Assembly: GCA_013396635.1 (NCBI GenBank) | Contig: WBMW01005484.1 | Span: 186,001 to 250,000, forward strand | DNA: 64,000 bases | Source: Penelope pileata | Lineage: Eukaryota; Chordata; Aves; Galliformes; Cracidae | Direction of reading: 5' to 3' | Part shown: piece after piece, positions 49,901 to 61,560 of the stretch | How positions within the stretch are numbered: position 1 is the stretch's first letter | Layout of the letters: each line of letters begins with the position of its first letter | Notes under the pieces: generated by a model | Told to the model about the DNA's origin: nothing | Database searches by the model: none | What the model saw: only the letters and a program-made list of their open reading frames with translations | Program-made: the position numbers and the translations under genes

Positions 49901-51560
49901 CACTCAGGAAGACCAACATTAACCTTTCAGCATGAGGTATAATATAAACATGAGACAGATAAGTCTTTCAATCTTGGTTGGTTGTTTAAGTACTACTGAA
50001 TCCAAGGATTCAGAGTAGCTATCATTAACACAGCCACACGTAACAGAATTCTTCCCAGAAGCTATCTGTCCATCACTAATGTTATGCTTGCCTGTATAAT
50101 GTGCTGCCCTGCAGAGATAATAGCTCCAGCCCCAGAAGCCATATAGCTTTATTAGAGCAGTGGTGGCTGGCAGGCCTCATTACCCTGTGAAGAGTACCAT
50201 ACTGACTCCATCTTCTGCTTCTGCTTCTACAGATCCTTGGACACTGCATCACATGGCAGCACCCAGGAGTCTGCTACTCCCATGGGGAGACAAAGCAGAA
50301 GTTCAGCAGCACCTGGGAACATTACACAGGAATATAAATCAAGTTCATTTGTCAAGAATGGTGCTTGGTTTAAAATTTGTTTGTCTCCTTGCAATCAGTG
50401 AGAATTAAGCACGGGATGGAAAGTTTTTCTTGAAATGATGGGGTTACAACAATATGCAGTATTTTTTTTTTTTTTTAAATCAGAGGCTTAAAAAGAGAAG
50501 TAAGTTAAGTAAGTAATAGATGAATAGCTGAAAGGACATGAAGTTCTGAATGGGCAAAACTTTCAAAGTTGCTGTTTAACTGTGTTCCTAATGCCCATTC
50601 TACCCCAAAACTGTATTTTTTTTTTCTCAGAAGATCAATGTTAAAAATTGCTTACTCTCTTGCTACTCGTTACTCTTCTTCCCCTCTCTTCTGAATAAAT
50701 CTCCTAGGCACAGATCTACATCAGTGAACATCACTGCAGTCTTTCCAGAGCACATCTTCCAGATGTCAGTTTTGGTTCCCAGCACTGTGTTCAGAGCTGA
50801 GCCACATAGCTCAACTGCTCTTACAGTGGACATTAGGATATGGTGTTCTTCTGACTGCCAGGCTAATTCAGCCAGCCAAGCTGGGCTTATCACCTGCCAT
50901 ACATTTTCTTTCAGGAACCAAATACTGGTCTGATTAGAATTACTTAAGAAGACAGCATTGTCTTGTTCACCAGCTATGTTAATTGCCATCAGAAAAAATA
51001 CCCCTAAGCACTTATCTAGCTTTGTGTTTCTCTACATTTATTCAATATTTTATTTAATCTGTTTCTGTTTATTTTCACTTCAGGGCTGGAGAGCTAGGCC
51101 TGTTTTCTGCTACCCCAGTATGCACGCTGGTCGTGTATAAGACTTTGTTCAGACAGCACATTTGCACACCCATTTTTTCCTTCTCAAGACTAGCACACTT
51201 AATACTAAATGTTACATCATAAAAACATGTACAATAATTCCAGCTTTCCATGGATAAATTCCAGCTCATTATTTTCATTGGTCTTCTTACTGTTTTAGTA
51301 CCAAGCCTAGTTCTTTTCCCCAGATGTAGCTAAAACAGACAGTTGCTTACAGCAACAAAAAGCTGGCAAAGTAGGACAGAGGGGAGAATGTAAAAAGCAC
51401 TGTAGCACAGTAAAAGCACTGCAGTCAGAGTGCTGAAACAGTGTATCTCTCTAGCTGATGCCACCAATGCCAGCTGGTGAACCATGCTACTCAAGAGTAT
51501 TGAAGTTTAGAATCTCCTAAGCAGTGGCCCAGCTGTTATTATCTTAATTGTTTTGTCTTA
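46971..51560. other. Long non-coding stretch
   Basis: About 4.6 kb without a recognisable gene. A three-unit minisatellite at 48974 is listed separately; a poly-T run lies at ~50463-50477. Frames minus 49556-49903 and minus 50663-50989 (115 and 108 codons) have no domain I know, and the second is overlapped by a plus-strand frame. The block 48180-48620 looks unique and simple-repeat-free. Confidence 0.55.
48974..49026. repeat. 18-bp minisatellite, three units
   Basis: Three direct units of 17-18 bp: gggcagctttttctgtg, gggacagctttttcagtg, gggacagctttttcaatg. Units differ by one to three bases. No spacers, so it is a tandem repeat and not a CRISPR-like array. Confidence 0.93.
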
Positions 51561-51995
51561 TCATAGAATCATAGAATATCCCAAGTTGGAAAGGACTCAC
51601 AAAGATTAAGTTCAACTCTTGGCTCCACAGAGGACCACCCAAAATTCAAACCCTATTTCTGAGACTGTTGTTCAAACACTTCTTGAACTCTGTCAGCTTA
51701 GGGTCGTGACCACTGGGGAGCCTGTTCCAGTGTCCAACCACCGTCTCATGAAGAACCTTTTCCTAATCCCCAACTTGACCCTCTCCTCTGACAGAACTCC
51801 ATGTCATTCCCTTGGGTCCTGTCACTGTCAACAGAGAGCAAAGATCAGTGCCTGACTCTCTGCTCCCTTTGTGAGGAAGCTGTAGGCTGTCATGAGGCCT
51901 CCCCTCAGCCTGCTCCTCTCTAGGCTGAGGAAATCAAGGGACCTCAGCCACTCCTCATATGTCTTGCAGTCTAGACCACTCACAATCCGTAGCCA
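51561..51995 (-). mobile_element. CR1 LINE, 5'-truncated 3' end
   Basis: Starts with the inverted terminal repeat 'tcatagaatcatagaata' and follows the same subtype as 2247-2662: 'cttggctccacagaggacc', 'ttgaactctgtcagcttag', 'cctgttccagtgtcc', 'gtcctgtcactgtcaacag'. It continues further 5' than that copy, through 'cctcccctcagcctgctcct' and 'gacctcagccactcctcata', before losing similarity near 51995. Confidence 0.94.
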
Positions 51996-52160
51996 TACCT
52001 TTAGTTCTGTTCTACTTCTTGATGATTCTTTCCTTTACAGCTTCCTTTAACTCTGTTGCATGTGTTCGAATATAAAGAACTAAACAGAGTTATCTGCTGT
52101 TTCATAAACTTTCAGATCTTGGGAAACATCTTGAAGGCTGAGGATGTGGCTGGAAATAAA

Positions 52161-52241
52161 CTATATATATACATATATGTAGTACACATACATTTATACA
52201 GAACATAGCTAGGTATATATGTATATGTGTATGTATATATG
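52161..52241. repeat. Imperfect (TA)n/(TATG)n tract
   Basis: Alternating purine-pyrimidine runs (TATATATACATATATG, then GTATATATGTATATGTGTATG) with a short interruption in between. Confidence 0.8.
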
Positions 52242-52507
52242 CACTTATGCAATGGCTATAGTTATGCACTAGCAGCATGGTGTCATCCATGCTTAAATTG
52301 GAACATATAAATCTGAAATAAGGAATTGTTTTTCAGAGAGAAAAATGCCATCACTGAACAGCAGTATGCTTCCTGAAGCACTGAGATGTTCGTTAAAAAT
52401 CCCCACTCCAAACATCATTTACCTAAAACTCTGGCTAGTCAGTGAAACCTGAAATGAGCTCACTTCTAAATCATCACGCTACAGTTTAATTCAAATGTAC
52501 GTTAAAG

Positions 52508-52604
52508 CCCAGATCCAGCAAAGCATTTAAGCATATGTTGAAGTCAATGGGATTACTTGCACATTAAATTTTAAGCATATGTTTAAGTACTCTGCTGCAC
52601 TAGA
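52508..52604. mobile_element. Small palindromic element (MITE-like), copy 2
   Basis: Left arm at 52508-52537 (ccagatccagcaaagcattt then aagcatatg) and right arm at 52576-52604 (catatgtttaagtactctgc then tgcactag) are inverted repeats of ~28 bp with about five mismatches, separated by 38 bp containing 'gaagtcaatgggatta'. The structure would fold into one long hairpin. The arms match those of 26719-26798. The central block is the part I recall from an ancient amniote palindromic repeat. No coding capacity. Confidence 0.6.
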
Positions 52605-54234
52605 TTACATTCTGTTTTCTCTCCTGTTGGCCAAATCTTTGTCCTATCTCTCTATCATTCATTTCCAGTCCCTTCCTATTTCCTCTCACTGGAGATTAGT
52701 TCCTTTCAGTTAAATTTGTCTGAATCTCTCTCTAGGGTAAGTATATTTAATCATATCAAAACCTCCAATTTCTCTACTGAGCTAGCTGCTGTGTGTCTGA
52801 CATCTGCATCCATTGAACTAGTGATCATCATTGTTAGCTGGCTGCTGCTGCATTGTAACGGCCTTCTCTGTCTGTGCTCATGCTGCTCCATTCTGCTGTA
52901 TCAGCTCAGCTCCATACCGCTCTGGCCACTGCCCTCTCTTTTTAAGGGCAGAGATTCAGAGCTTTCAGCACTGCTCTTGTTGCTGTCAGTTGTTGTTCTG
53001 CTGTCTTTTCTGTTCCTTGCTGGCACATTCCTTTTTAATGAAAGAGCAAAGGGTTTAAGTACTTAAGGGTCATAATGCATGCAAGGGATGAAAGATAATT
53101 CCATGCTAACCAACTCCTCTACCCATGGTGAGGCATTTTTTAGTAACTTTGATAAACTTACACTTAGGCTGCCCCAGGAATTTCTGGAATGCTGTCATTC
53201 TATAACTGCCCTACTGCTTCATATGTTCATTTGCTCATCATGTTTTTGAATATTTCCATCTCATTTCCATTTTTTTTATAAGACACACAGACTTTCTGTT
53301 TCGGGATATAAAACTAGGCAAAAGAATAAACTATGGAAATGAAGCTTCTAGAAATCTTGAGGAATTTTGTTTCAGGTCTTCAGATTTATTTATCTGTGTA
53401 CTTATAATGTACTTATAATGAGTGTATGTCCTGAAAATCAAATTTTCTTAAGTCACAGTGAGTCACATAAGTAAGCCAGAAAAGTTTAATGAGACACATT
53501 AGGCCAGTGAAAAGCTGACCTCTACAATATTTATGAAAAAATGCCTAGTGACTTCAGTGCTGGAGTAAGACTTTCAAAATTGCCCTTGGGAGACAGCTAA
53601 GTTAACTTAATACACAGTACTGAGGTGATGAAGCTGTACAGGGTCAGAAAATGTGGAGAACCATACGACTGACATTGTGATGACTTGGTACCTATTGTAG
53701 GTCATTTATGGTACCTGTTACATGAGATATGTCTCCTTGAAGGAAACGTTCAGTACAAAAAAGAAAGAGCAATGATTCTGTTCCAATGGAGCTACTGGAA
53801 TACATGACCCATGTACTATTTTAGATAAAGTAGTTATGCTAGTTGAAAGCACTACATTTCACACAGCTTCAAGGATGGACAAACAAGGGAGATAATATAG
53901 CAGCTACATTATGATTGCCTTCAGTTTACATTGCCTTTGGCACAGAATATCAGCCCAGGGAAGTCTAGCATCAATCCTGTCATAACTTCTCCCTTGATTA
54001 AAAAAGCTGTTTATTATAAAGGGAAAAAAGGAGCAAATCTGAGAGGGACATTTGTCACAACTAACTTTAAGGGCTACAACACTGATTTCTACATTTGAGC
54101 TGATTGTGTAGGCTTCCATCACAGTCAACAGAACTTTCAGCAGCTATCGATGGAGTCCAGGGTATGATTCACGTCAAAAAGTGTAGGTGTCTATTTTAGA
54201 CTGAGATAAGCTGCATACTGCAGCTTATTGCTTA

Positions 54235-54553
54235 CAGGAAAGCTGGGGAGGGGCTTTTTACAAGGATAGGTAATGACAGGACAAGGGGTAATGGTTATAA
54301 ACTGGAAGAGGTTAGATTTAGACTAGATATAAGGAGGAAATTCTTCACTGTGAGGGTGGTGAGACACTGGAACAGGTTGCCCAGAGAAGTCTTTGATGCC
54401 CCCTCCCTGGAAGTATTCAAAGCCAGGCTGGATGGGGCTTTGAGCTACCTGGTCTAGAGGGAGGTGTCCTTGCCCATGGCAGGGGGGTTGGAACAAGATG
54501 ATCTCTAAGGTCCCTTCCAACCTGAACCACTCTATGATTCTATGATTCTATGA
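54235..54553 (+). mobile_element. CR1 LINE, 5'-truncated 3' end
   Basis: Plus-strand CR1 tail: 'gacaggacaaggggtaatgg', 'agattta..ctagatataagg', 'gtgagggtggtgagacactg', 'aacaggttgcccagagaag', 'catggcaggggggttggaac', 'ggtcccttccaacctgaacc', ending in three ATTCTATG units at 54533-54553. About 320 bp; nothing of the RT core is left. The frame minus 54323-54520 is its antisense shadow. Confidence 0.96.
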
Positions 54554-55805
54554 CTGCTGAGTGGAAATTCTGGTTAGCTTGAGAGTAACTTGCTCAGATG
54601 TAAACATCAGTGTTTCAAATGTTCATATCCAGGCAGATGTTAGCCAGCCCAGTTGACAAGCTCACATCCAGAGAATCTGGGAGCTGTCAAAAAAGAATAC
54701 AGGGTAAATGTACAGTGTATTATCAAAAACTAGTAAGTGACAAACAAAAAAAAAAGAATAGAGAAGAAAATGGAATGTTTCACAGGTGATTCAGAGATGA
54801 CAAATATCTATCACAGACTGGAGTCATAAGTGAGGGTATGGAGAAGGATTCTTGGCCAAGAACAGAGCCATCTAGAAGGAAAATAAAACATTACAAGAAA
54901 ACAGCACACCAAGATTTCTTCTAAATATACTCAACAGATAGCATCATCATCCGTAATTGGGGGACTGAAGAAAAGGAGCAAAACACTGCCTGATGGAAGG
55001 CAAAATCATCTTGGAATGGATGAAGAGAAGGATTCTTACAGAAGAAAAATTACAAAGGGAAGAGCAGAGACAGCTGGAAAGGCAGCTATCATGAATTCCG
55101 TAGAAGGTAGAAACTCTGGGGATAAGAGATGGTTTACAAATATCTTCCACCATCTGACTCTACATCTTTCCACTAACTCTGTATTTTTAGTTTGAATTCA
55201 TCACAAAAGATAGTACTTTTTCTTTCATACACTGAACATTCAATCTATGGCAAAATTATGACTGTGTCCTTCCATTCCTTTGCCAAGGAAAATACCACAG
55301 TAGGTTCATGGAATATTTTCCATGTTTGAAGAAAACAAGTGCTGTTTCATGCAGGCAAGAAATTCTCTTAATGTGCCAATTTCCAAAGAAAAAACTGTTA
55401 ATAATAGACAGTTTTTAACTTTAAAAAAATGAAATGAAGAGTGATCAGTTTCTCTGAGTGGCAGTTATTGCCTTCTGCCACTAGAAAATTAAATGACATT
55501 TAGACTTCAGAGGGCTAATAAAGAGAGGGATGCAGTAAAATGCCACACTTACACGACAACATAAAGTAAGATTAACTTCAAAGAATCTTCCAGTTGTATC
55601 TGTCAGCAAGGTAGCTGGCAGAGAGATACGTTTCAGAAGCTGTAGATCAATAAAGTGAAACAACTGCCAGATTTTTGCCTTGCTTTCAGGGCACTTCATC
55701 TAGGTGAAAAAAAAGGACAAGAAGGGGCTGATGCAGATCTATTTTATTTGCCATCTCTCCCTTTGTCAGTTTCCTTGCACTAGGGAGATTCCTGAGTAAA
55801 AGCGT
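54554..55805. other. Non-coding stretch, nothing recognised
   Basis: About 1.25 kb between a CR1 tail and the LTR. Short frames on the minus strand (54947-55153, 55481-55699) have no recognisable content. Confidence 0.6.
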
Positions 55806-56363
55806 TGTGGTGTAACCCTGGCAGGCAGCTCAGTACTGCACAGCCACTCACTCACTCTCCCCACAGAGGGAAGGGGGAGAGAATCGGAAAGTTAAAAGTG
55901 CAAGAACTCGTGGATTGAGATAAAGAGAGTTTATTGGTTAGAGGAAAAGTTGCATGAGCAAAAGCAAAGCAAAGCAAGGAATTCATTCACTGCTTCCTGT
56001 TGGCACTTTCAGCCACTTCCAGGAAAGCAGGGCACATCACATGTAACAGTTTATTGGGAGGACAAATGCCATCACTCCAAGAGTCCTCCACTTCCTCCTT
56101 TTCACTCCAGCTTTTATCGCTGAGCTGACATCGTATGGTGTGAACTATCCCATTGGTCAGTCTGGGTCAAGCATCCAGCTGCCCTCTCCCAGCTCCTTGC
56201 ACATCCCCAGCTCCTTTCAGGCAGGGCAGCACAAGAGACAGAACTAAGTCCTTGACTCTGTGCTTACATTGCTCTGCAACAACTAAAACATCAGTGTGCT
56301 GTTACAAAAAATCCTGAAGCTTCTTTAAAGAAAATTAACTCTATCTCACCCTAAAACAAGATG
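55806..56363 (-). mobile_element. Solo LTR of an avian endogenous retrovirus
   Basis: About 560 bp matching an LTR family I know from many bird genomes. Read on the minus strand it starts near 56363 with 'ttagggtgagatagagttaa' (family consensus has '..gggatagagttaattttctt') and ends at 55806 with 'gccagggttacaccaca', keeping the terminal CA. Landmarks: 'cagctccttgcac' and 'cccattggtcag' on the plus strand; a degenerate TATA-like 'gataaaagc' on the minus strand at ~56111-56118; and AATAAA on the minus strand at 55930-55935, placed where the polyadenylation signal should be. No gag, pol or env sequence and no second LTR are nearby, so the provirus has recombined to a solo LTR. No clear target-site duplication remains. 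The exact family name is not given with certainty. Confidence 0.85.
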
Positions 56364-59300
56364 AACAGACCTTCTGCCTGTGATGTATTCCCATTATGTC
56401 TGTAAGCTGTGGGAGGAATCACAAAAACTATGACCTTCCAGTATTTTAATTAAATTAATATCCTACTCCACAGAAGGATCATATAAAATTAACTGTTGGG
56501 GTTTTCATGGCACTTCATTTCCTGTGGTAAAAGGAGCAGAAGGCTAGGATGTATACAAAAGTAAAGTAACTGTAAGGAAAAATTAAGGTTACTATGAAGG
56601 AAGAAGAGTGGTTTAAAGGGTTGACCTCTGCAGTTGTATTAATAATGACTTTCAGTTATAACTTTTAATAATAAAGCTATTTCAGATAACACTTGTAATT
56701 GTATGTTTTAATGATTTGAATGATTAGGGAAGGCTTCAGAAACATTTTCGTCTTCCTATTTTGCTGGCCTCAGTCATCAGATATAACAGATAAAAATTAC
56801 ATATTTTTCCTTGATGAAGGGCTCTCTGTGAGTTCCTGTAGTTTTTCTCTTGCTGTTTTCAAATATATTTTCAAAAGAAATGTGGGAGAAATTTGACGTC
56901 TTTGAGTACATTTTTTTCGTATTTATGCTTAGCAGGATACTGCTATGCAGTGTATGGCAGGACAAAACAGGCAACCTGTATGGCTGCATGCACAGAACAG
57001 AATGAAGTTGGCTTTGTCAGTAGTGTAAAAGTTAAGTTATGGCAGTATAATATAAAACACCCACGGGTGGCAGCATCATCTAAATGATGTCTCCCACAGC
57101 TCCACTGCCAGCCTCTGGAATGTCCCCTCTACATCAGGGCTACAATACATTGGAAACCTCAGAGAATGAGGGTGAAGTCATCAAACAAATCCTTTCTATG
57201 GGATTTTTCTTCTTCCCTATATAGCTATGAAGATGTGGAAGACAACGTTTGGCACTTGTTTTAAGCTTCTTTTAAACAATTTTGCACAGTGTAAAGTAGC
57301 AAGTATGCTTTTTTGCAAATTAATTCTATTTTGAAGGCTGGTAAAGATTTTTTTAAATCCATAGAAGATGAAAAATATCAAATTTATAATTAGCATGATG
57401 AACACCATTAAGTTGCACCTCAAATGGCATATTTATAACAAGATTCAGAAATATACTCTTGCCCTTTCCTCCTGAGTTCAAAAGGACCATATAAAAGAGT
57501 TACAATCTGGGGGCAAATGTGTTTTGAACAGAAAGAACTGCCATTCATTCCTATTTCATAAATCAACCTTCATGAGAAAACAATATCTGTATGTTCACCA
57601 TAACTGCTAGTTCACTGTGTCCAGAAATATCCACATTTCACATTGAACAGTTTAAAAGGCTTTTTTTTTTCTAAATGCATTTATCACATCTGAATCTATT
57701 GCAGAGAGAGCTGTGCTACAACAGTAAGTGATGTCTCTATGGCTCTATAGTGATTGTGTCACATCAGAGAAGATTAGCTGCCTGCAGTTTAGGTTTAGGC
57801 AACTTCAACCCCAAAGAAAGATTTTTACCAGTATTTTCTAATTGGTATGATAAGAAAGATGATGTTTATCATTATCATCATTATTACTGAGGGTTACATC
57901 TATATTAGAAAAGCAAATGGGTCCAGAACATCATCTCTTACATCAAGGCCAACTGGCATGAACTGTGTCTGTAACATTTAATCCACTTGTCTTCCAGAAC
58001 AGCGTGGCCTCACATAAACTACTTTCTAGGAATAGCCTCTAGTCTATCCTAACGCCTTAAACATTCCCAGGGATTGTCTGGGTTGCCGCCATTTTTATCA
58101 GACCCCAAAGCATGCCAGAGACAGTTCTCACAGTCCAGGCACACAGACAGCCATGGTGCCCAGAAAAGTTACATGGCTGTATTTATCTTTCTAGAATAGA
58201 TGTAGACAAAGACTCAGTTGTGTGAAATAAATAATTTATTATTATTATTTTTAAAGTGGTTATTGCAGATCATAAGCTTGTCCTTTGTCAGGGCATGTGG
58301 GAAGCCTACTGCATTGCCAACAACTAACAGTGTTCGAAATTCAGGATGGCTTTTCCTGCGTGCCATTTTGTGTGCACTTCTGCTTTTCTATTCCAATCTA
58401 GTTTTCAGGATGTGTACACAATCTGTACACAATGCTATTAATATCATAAATGACATAACTTTTAAGTAAGATATTACCAGACAAGACACTGGTAGGACAA
58501 TGTCAATTAAATACTTATTTCTCTGTAAATTCCATTTCTCTGCTTAATCACACTTTGGAGGGGTTTTTCACACCTTTAGGACTTTGGTATTGCTAGGATA
58601 AGCTGCATGTTAGATTACAACCTAGGAAGAAGAAGAGGGAATGAAAACCTGAAATTCAAAGCAGCAACTGAGCAAAGATGCATGCTTTAGGATAAAGCAT
58701 GTGCACAGTTTATTCTTGACTGTTTATCTGTAAATGTTTATGTATTTCTTAAATATCATTTGACTTTATCTCATTCTAGAAATATTGAAGACAGCAGGTA
58801 AAATTTCTAAATGCATGAGAAATGATCTCCAGACTTTTAAGGTACGATTCTAGGGGCGCAAGTCATCCTTTATTTGTGTGGAGCACTGCCAAGTCTGAAC
58901 TTGTACCTTCAGTCTGAGCACAAGTTTTCTCTAAATAAGTTAGGGAAAATAATCTGATCTGAGATTTGTTGATATGCTGTATGTATCAAGTAATTAACCT
59001 GATATGAAATTTGACATTTTCTATATATGATCTGAGGGCAGAATTAAAACCAAATATCTTTTTTTTTTTTAATATACATATCCAAGGATGCTACTTTTAA
59101 GAGAAAAGATGCACGATGACAAACAAGGAATCTTTTTCTTGAATCATATACAGCTCTCTGTGGCTTGCCATGAATTTCAAACTACAGGACATACAGTTTT
59201 AAATCCAGCCACAGCTATCTGTAACATTTATTATGCCCATATGTAAACATTCAAAAAGAGAACTGACAAGATTCAGGGAAAACTGCCAAGTTATATAAGA

Positions 59301-60519
59301 CTTAAAATGACAAACTGTTGACATACTCTACAATTAAGGTTCAGATTGTCCCTGGCAATTGAATTTGTGTAGTTAAAGGACTGGGGGGAGGGAAAGAGTA
59401 CAAATATTCCCATATGTGAACTCCATATAAGGACCAGAGAAACAGTAGTCCTGGCAGATGCTCTGTCTGGAAGGTTTTCTGTGATATTCCCAGTACCTTA
59501 AAGGGGATGTGATGTGATGTTTCTTTTCCTGTGCTTTCCCTCTGCCCATGCATTGGCTGACGAAGTGGATTAGATGAGTGACAGGAACTCCCTAAGCATA
59601 TCTCCAATTCTAACATACGAATATTACTACCACTATCTTCTTTTCCACAGAATATATATATTTTTGAAACTCTGTTTTCATGTCCTACTTTATATGAAAA
59701 TGCCTTTTGTAGGCTCTTAAAGAAGCTACTTGACTTTTCCTCAAAATATGGCAAATTTTCAACTTCATTGCTTTGCCAGTATGAGCATTCACTGGCACAC
59801 TACACACACTGTAAGGTTTTCAAGGAAGAGATAAGATTTTTTTCCAGTTTATAAACACTTAGAACATCAAAGGTGCATACTGACTTCATTAAAACTTACG
59901 ATAATTATTTATCCTTAAGTAAAGAGAATGGGTTTGGCAGCTCATGGATGCACTGCTAAAAGTAGTCTGCTGGTAGTTCCTTCTCTTCCACAGTAATTTA
60001 GAAACTTGCACTGTCTGTTATCAACACTGAATTGCTTAGCAAGGTGACTGTTCTTCATATCACTGAATCTGAAACCATTTATAATTTTATACATTAAAAT
60101 TAACACCTTGCTCTTCAGACTCAATCTGAATAGGTACCATACTTTCCATGAATAATTATAAATCTACCATCTTCTCATTGAAATCATTACCTCAGTCATG
60201 ATAACACTACCATCTGGCAGAAATTAAAGAAAAGGTAAGTTAAAACAAATTATTTTCTGCTGAGCTTTATGTTTGAGGTTACCTCATCCTCCAAACCTTG
60301 AGGCACTCTGCATCTGCTTCATTTACCCTGGCAGTCTGTCTTACATGTAATTCTTGCACACACAAAGAAATGCCAGCCAACAATATGTTTTTGACACTGC
60401 TCTTATGGGACTTTGTTTCTTTTCTGAATCACATTGATAAAAATGATTTTTTTGTTTGATTTTTCTTCACAATCAAGACACCATGCTCTCAGCACATACC
60501 TTGGGTCAATGCTGTGTTG
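56364..60519. other. Long AT-rich non-coding stretch
   Basis: About 4.2 kb. It has a short (TTA)n run at ~58233-58251 and poly-T near 57661 and 59059. The frame minus 59341-59754 (137 codons) and minus 59942-60124 lie on the same strand as the decayed coding candidate to the right, but neither shows a domain I recognise and I do not call them genes. Confidence 0.5.
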
Positions 60520-61560
60520 CTAGGCAGTGGAGATTAGTGGCTCTTTGTCATTGTTGATTATAGGAAACCTTGTGGAATCAGCTTGAATTTGGGACTCTGG
60601 AGTCAGTCCCACCATTCCTTCTGCTTTGTTGAATAGTTGCCTAGTTGCAATTCTATTTTCAGGTTTTTTTTGTGTATCAGAAACATTTTCAAACTCCTAT
60701 CAAACTGGATGTAGAAAGCACAACTAAGCACTATTATCCCAATGATAACTGCTATGAAAATAATATTTGAGGTGTTTTGGCAATTGTTGAAGCTATGTGC
60801 TTTTGAATAAAACTCTCCTACTCTTATTGCTAGTCTTGGAGACAAAAGAAAAGGTTGAAATGGGTAAATCTTTCTGTTCCCTCTTGAACTTGTCAGCTTT
60901 CTTCAACAGTTATAGACTCACTTTCTGAAGTATTTAGTATTGACCATAAAAGGTTTCTCTCTGCATTTGGTGTATGAACATCTTCATTTAGATGATAATA
61001 GTCAATAGATGAACCCTCAGATGGTGATAAATTAGCAACCTGTGTATTGCTAGTCAGAAGTCTATATCTTCCGTGTGTGTCAGTCAGGACTGAGCTAGCA
61101 AAAAACTTACTACATCACTGGACAATTCTATAATTCATTATAATAATTTACAATGCTTACCAAACCCTTCTCCTCATAGCTGTTACTATGGACAAAGATT
61201 TTCACATTTCATATTCCTGAGGATAGCAGTAATATAAAATATTTAATGCCTGTCATCTCTTCAATACATTCCTAACACCATGTCTTCGTGGTAGTGCCAA
61301 AGCTGCTTCTCTGGCAGCACTGTATTGACCATCTAAGGTAATTTCCTCTTTTTCATTGTCTGCTGTTGCCTCTTCAGGTATGTTCTATGATGATTTATTG
61401 GCAACATTTTTGTTTAAGGTTCTCAGAGAATGGTTACTTATTAGAAACATGACTTAGAGACTATTTTCTCCTAAAGGAGAGTCTGTTTCATGGCTTTGCT
61501 GATATATGTCCCAGAAAATATCTTTTCTTCATTTGCCTGCTAGTAGTCTATACATATGGA
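60520..61560 (-). pseudogene. Possible decayed protein-coding sequence, unidentified
   Basis: On the minus strand one frame gives successive hydrophilic, coding-like blocks with few stops between them: ~61560-61457 (ends SPLGENSL), 61453-61256 (contains EEATADNEKEEITLDGQ and AREAALALPRRHGV), and ~61125-60896 (contains TDTHGRYRLL and SIDYYHLNEDVHTPN). The reading then moves to the next frame (KREQKDLPISTFSFV). The frame minus 60603-60845 has a hydrophobic stretch of ~21 residues (IIFIAVIIGIIVLSCAFYI) like a membrane segment. Past an A8 run a third shift leads into a polar tail ending IINNDKEPLISTA and a stop at 60520-60522. Seen: the blocks and their frames. Inferred: a decayed gene for a single-pass membrane protein. 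I do not recognise the family, and AT-rich chance frames of this size exist elsewhere in the window. Confidence 0.3.

Larger units (their letters stand above)
51996..54234. other. Non-coding stretch
   Basis: About 2.2 kb with a TA/TATG-rich tract and a palindromic element listed separately. The plus frame 52716-53066 (116 codons) is leucine- and serine-rich and hydrophobic, but is read through pyrimidine-rich DNA, which produces Leu/Ser codons by itself. A second, overlapping frame in the same region supports a compositional origin. The repeat 'gtacttataatg' occurs twice near 53399-53420. Confidence 0.55.

Noticed and set aside
50663..50989. 108-codon minus-strand frame with fairly balanced composition
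   Set aside because: Overlapped by an open plus-strand frame (50724-50933); I recognise no family and no intron/exon signal. Kept out as a gene, although a protein search would be cheap.
59341..59754. 137-codon minus-strand frame near the decayed coding candidate
   Set aside because: It is on the same strand but 750 bp away, with stops between and no motif linking it. Including it in the pseudogene would be guesswork.
61289..61320. Small hairpin agtgcc...ggcact
   Set aside because: The stem is only about 6 bp with a long loop, and it lies inside the coding-like block; not a credible RNA gene.
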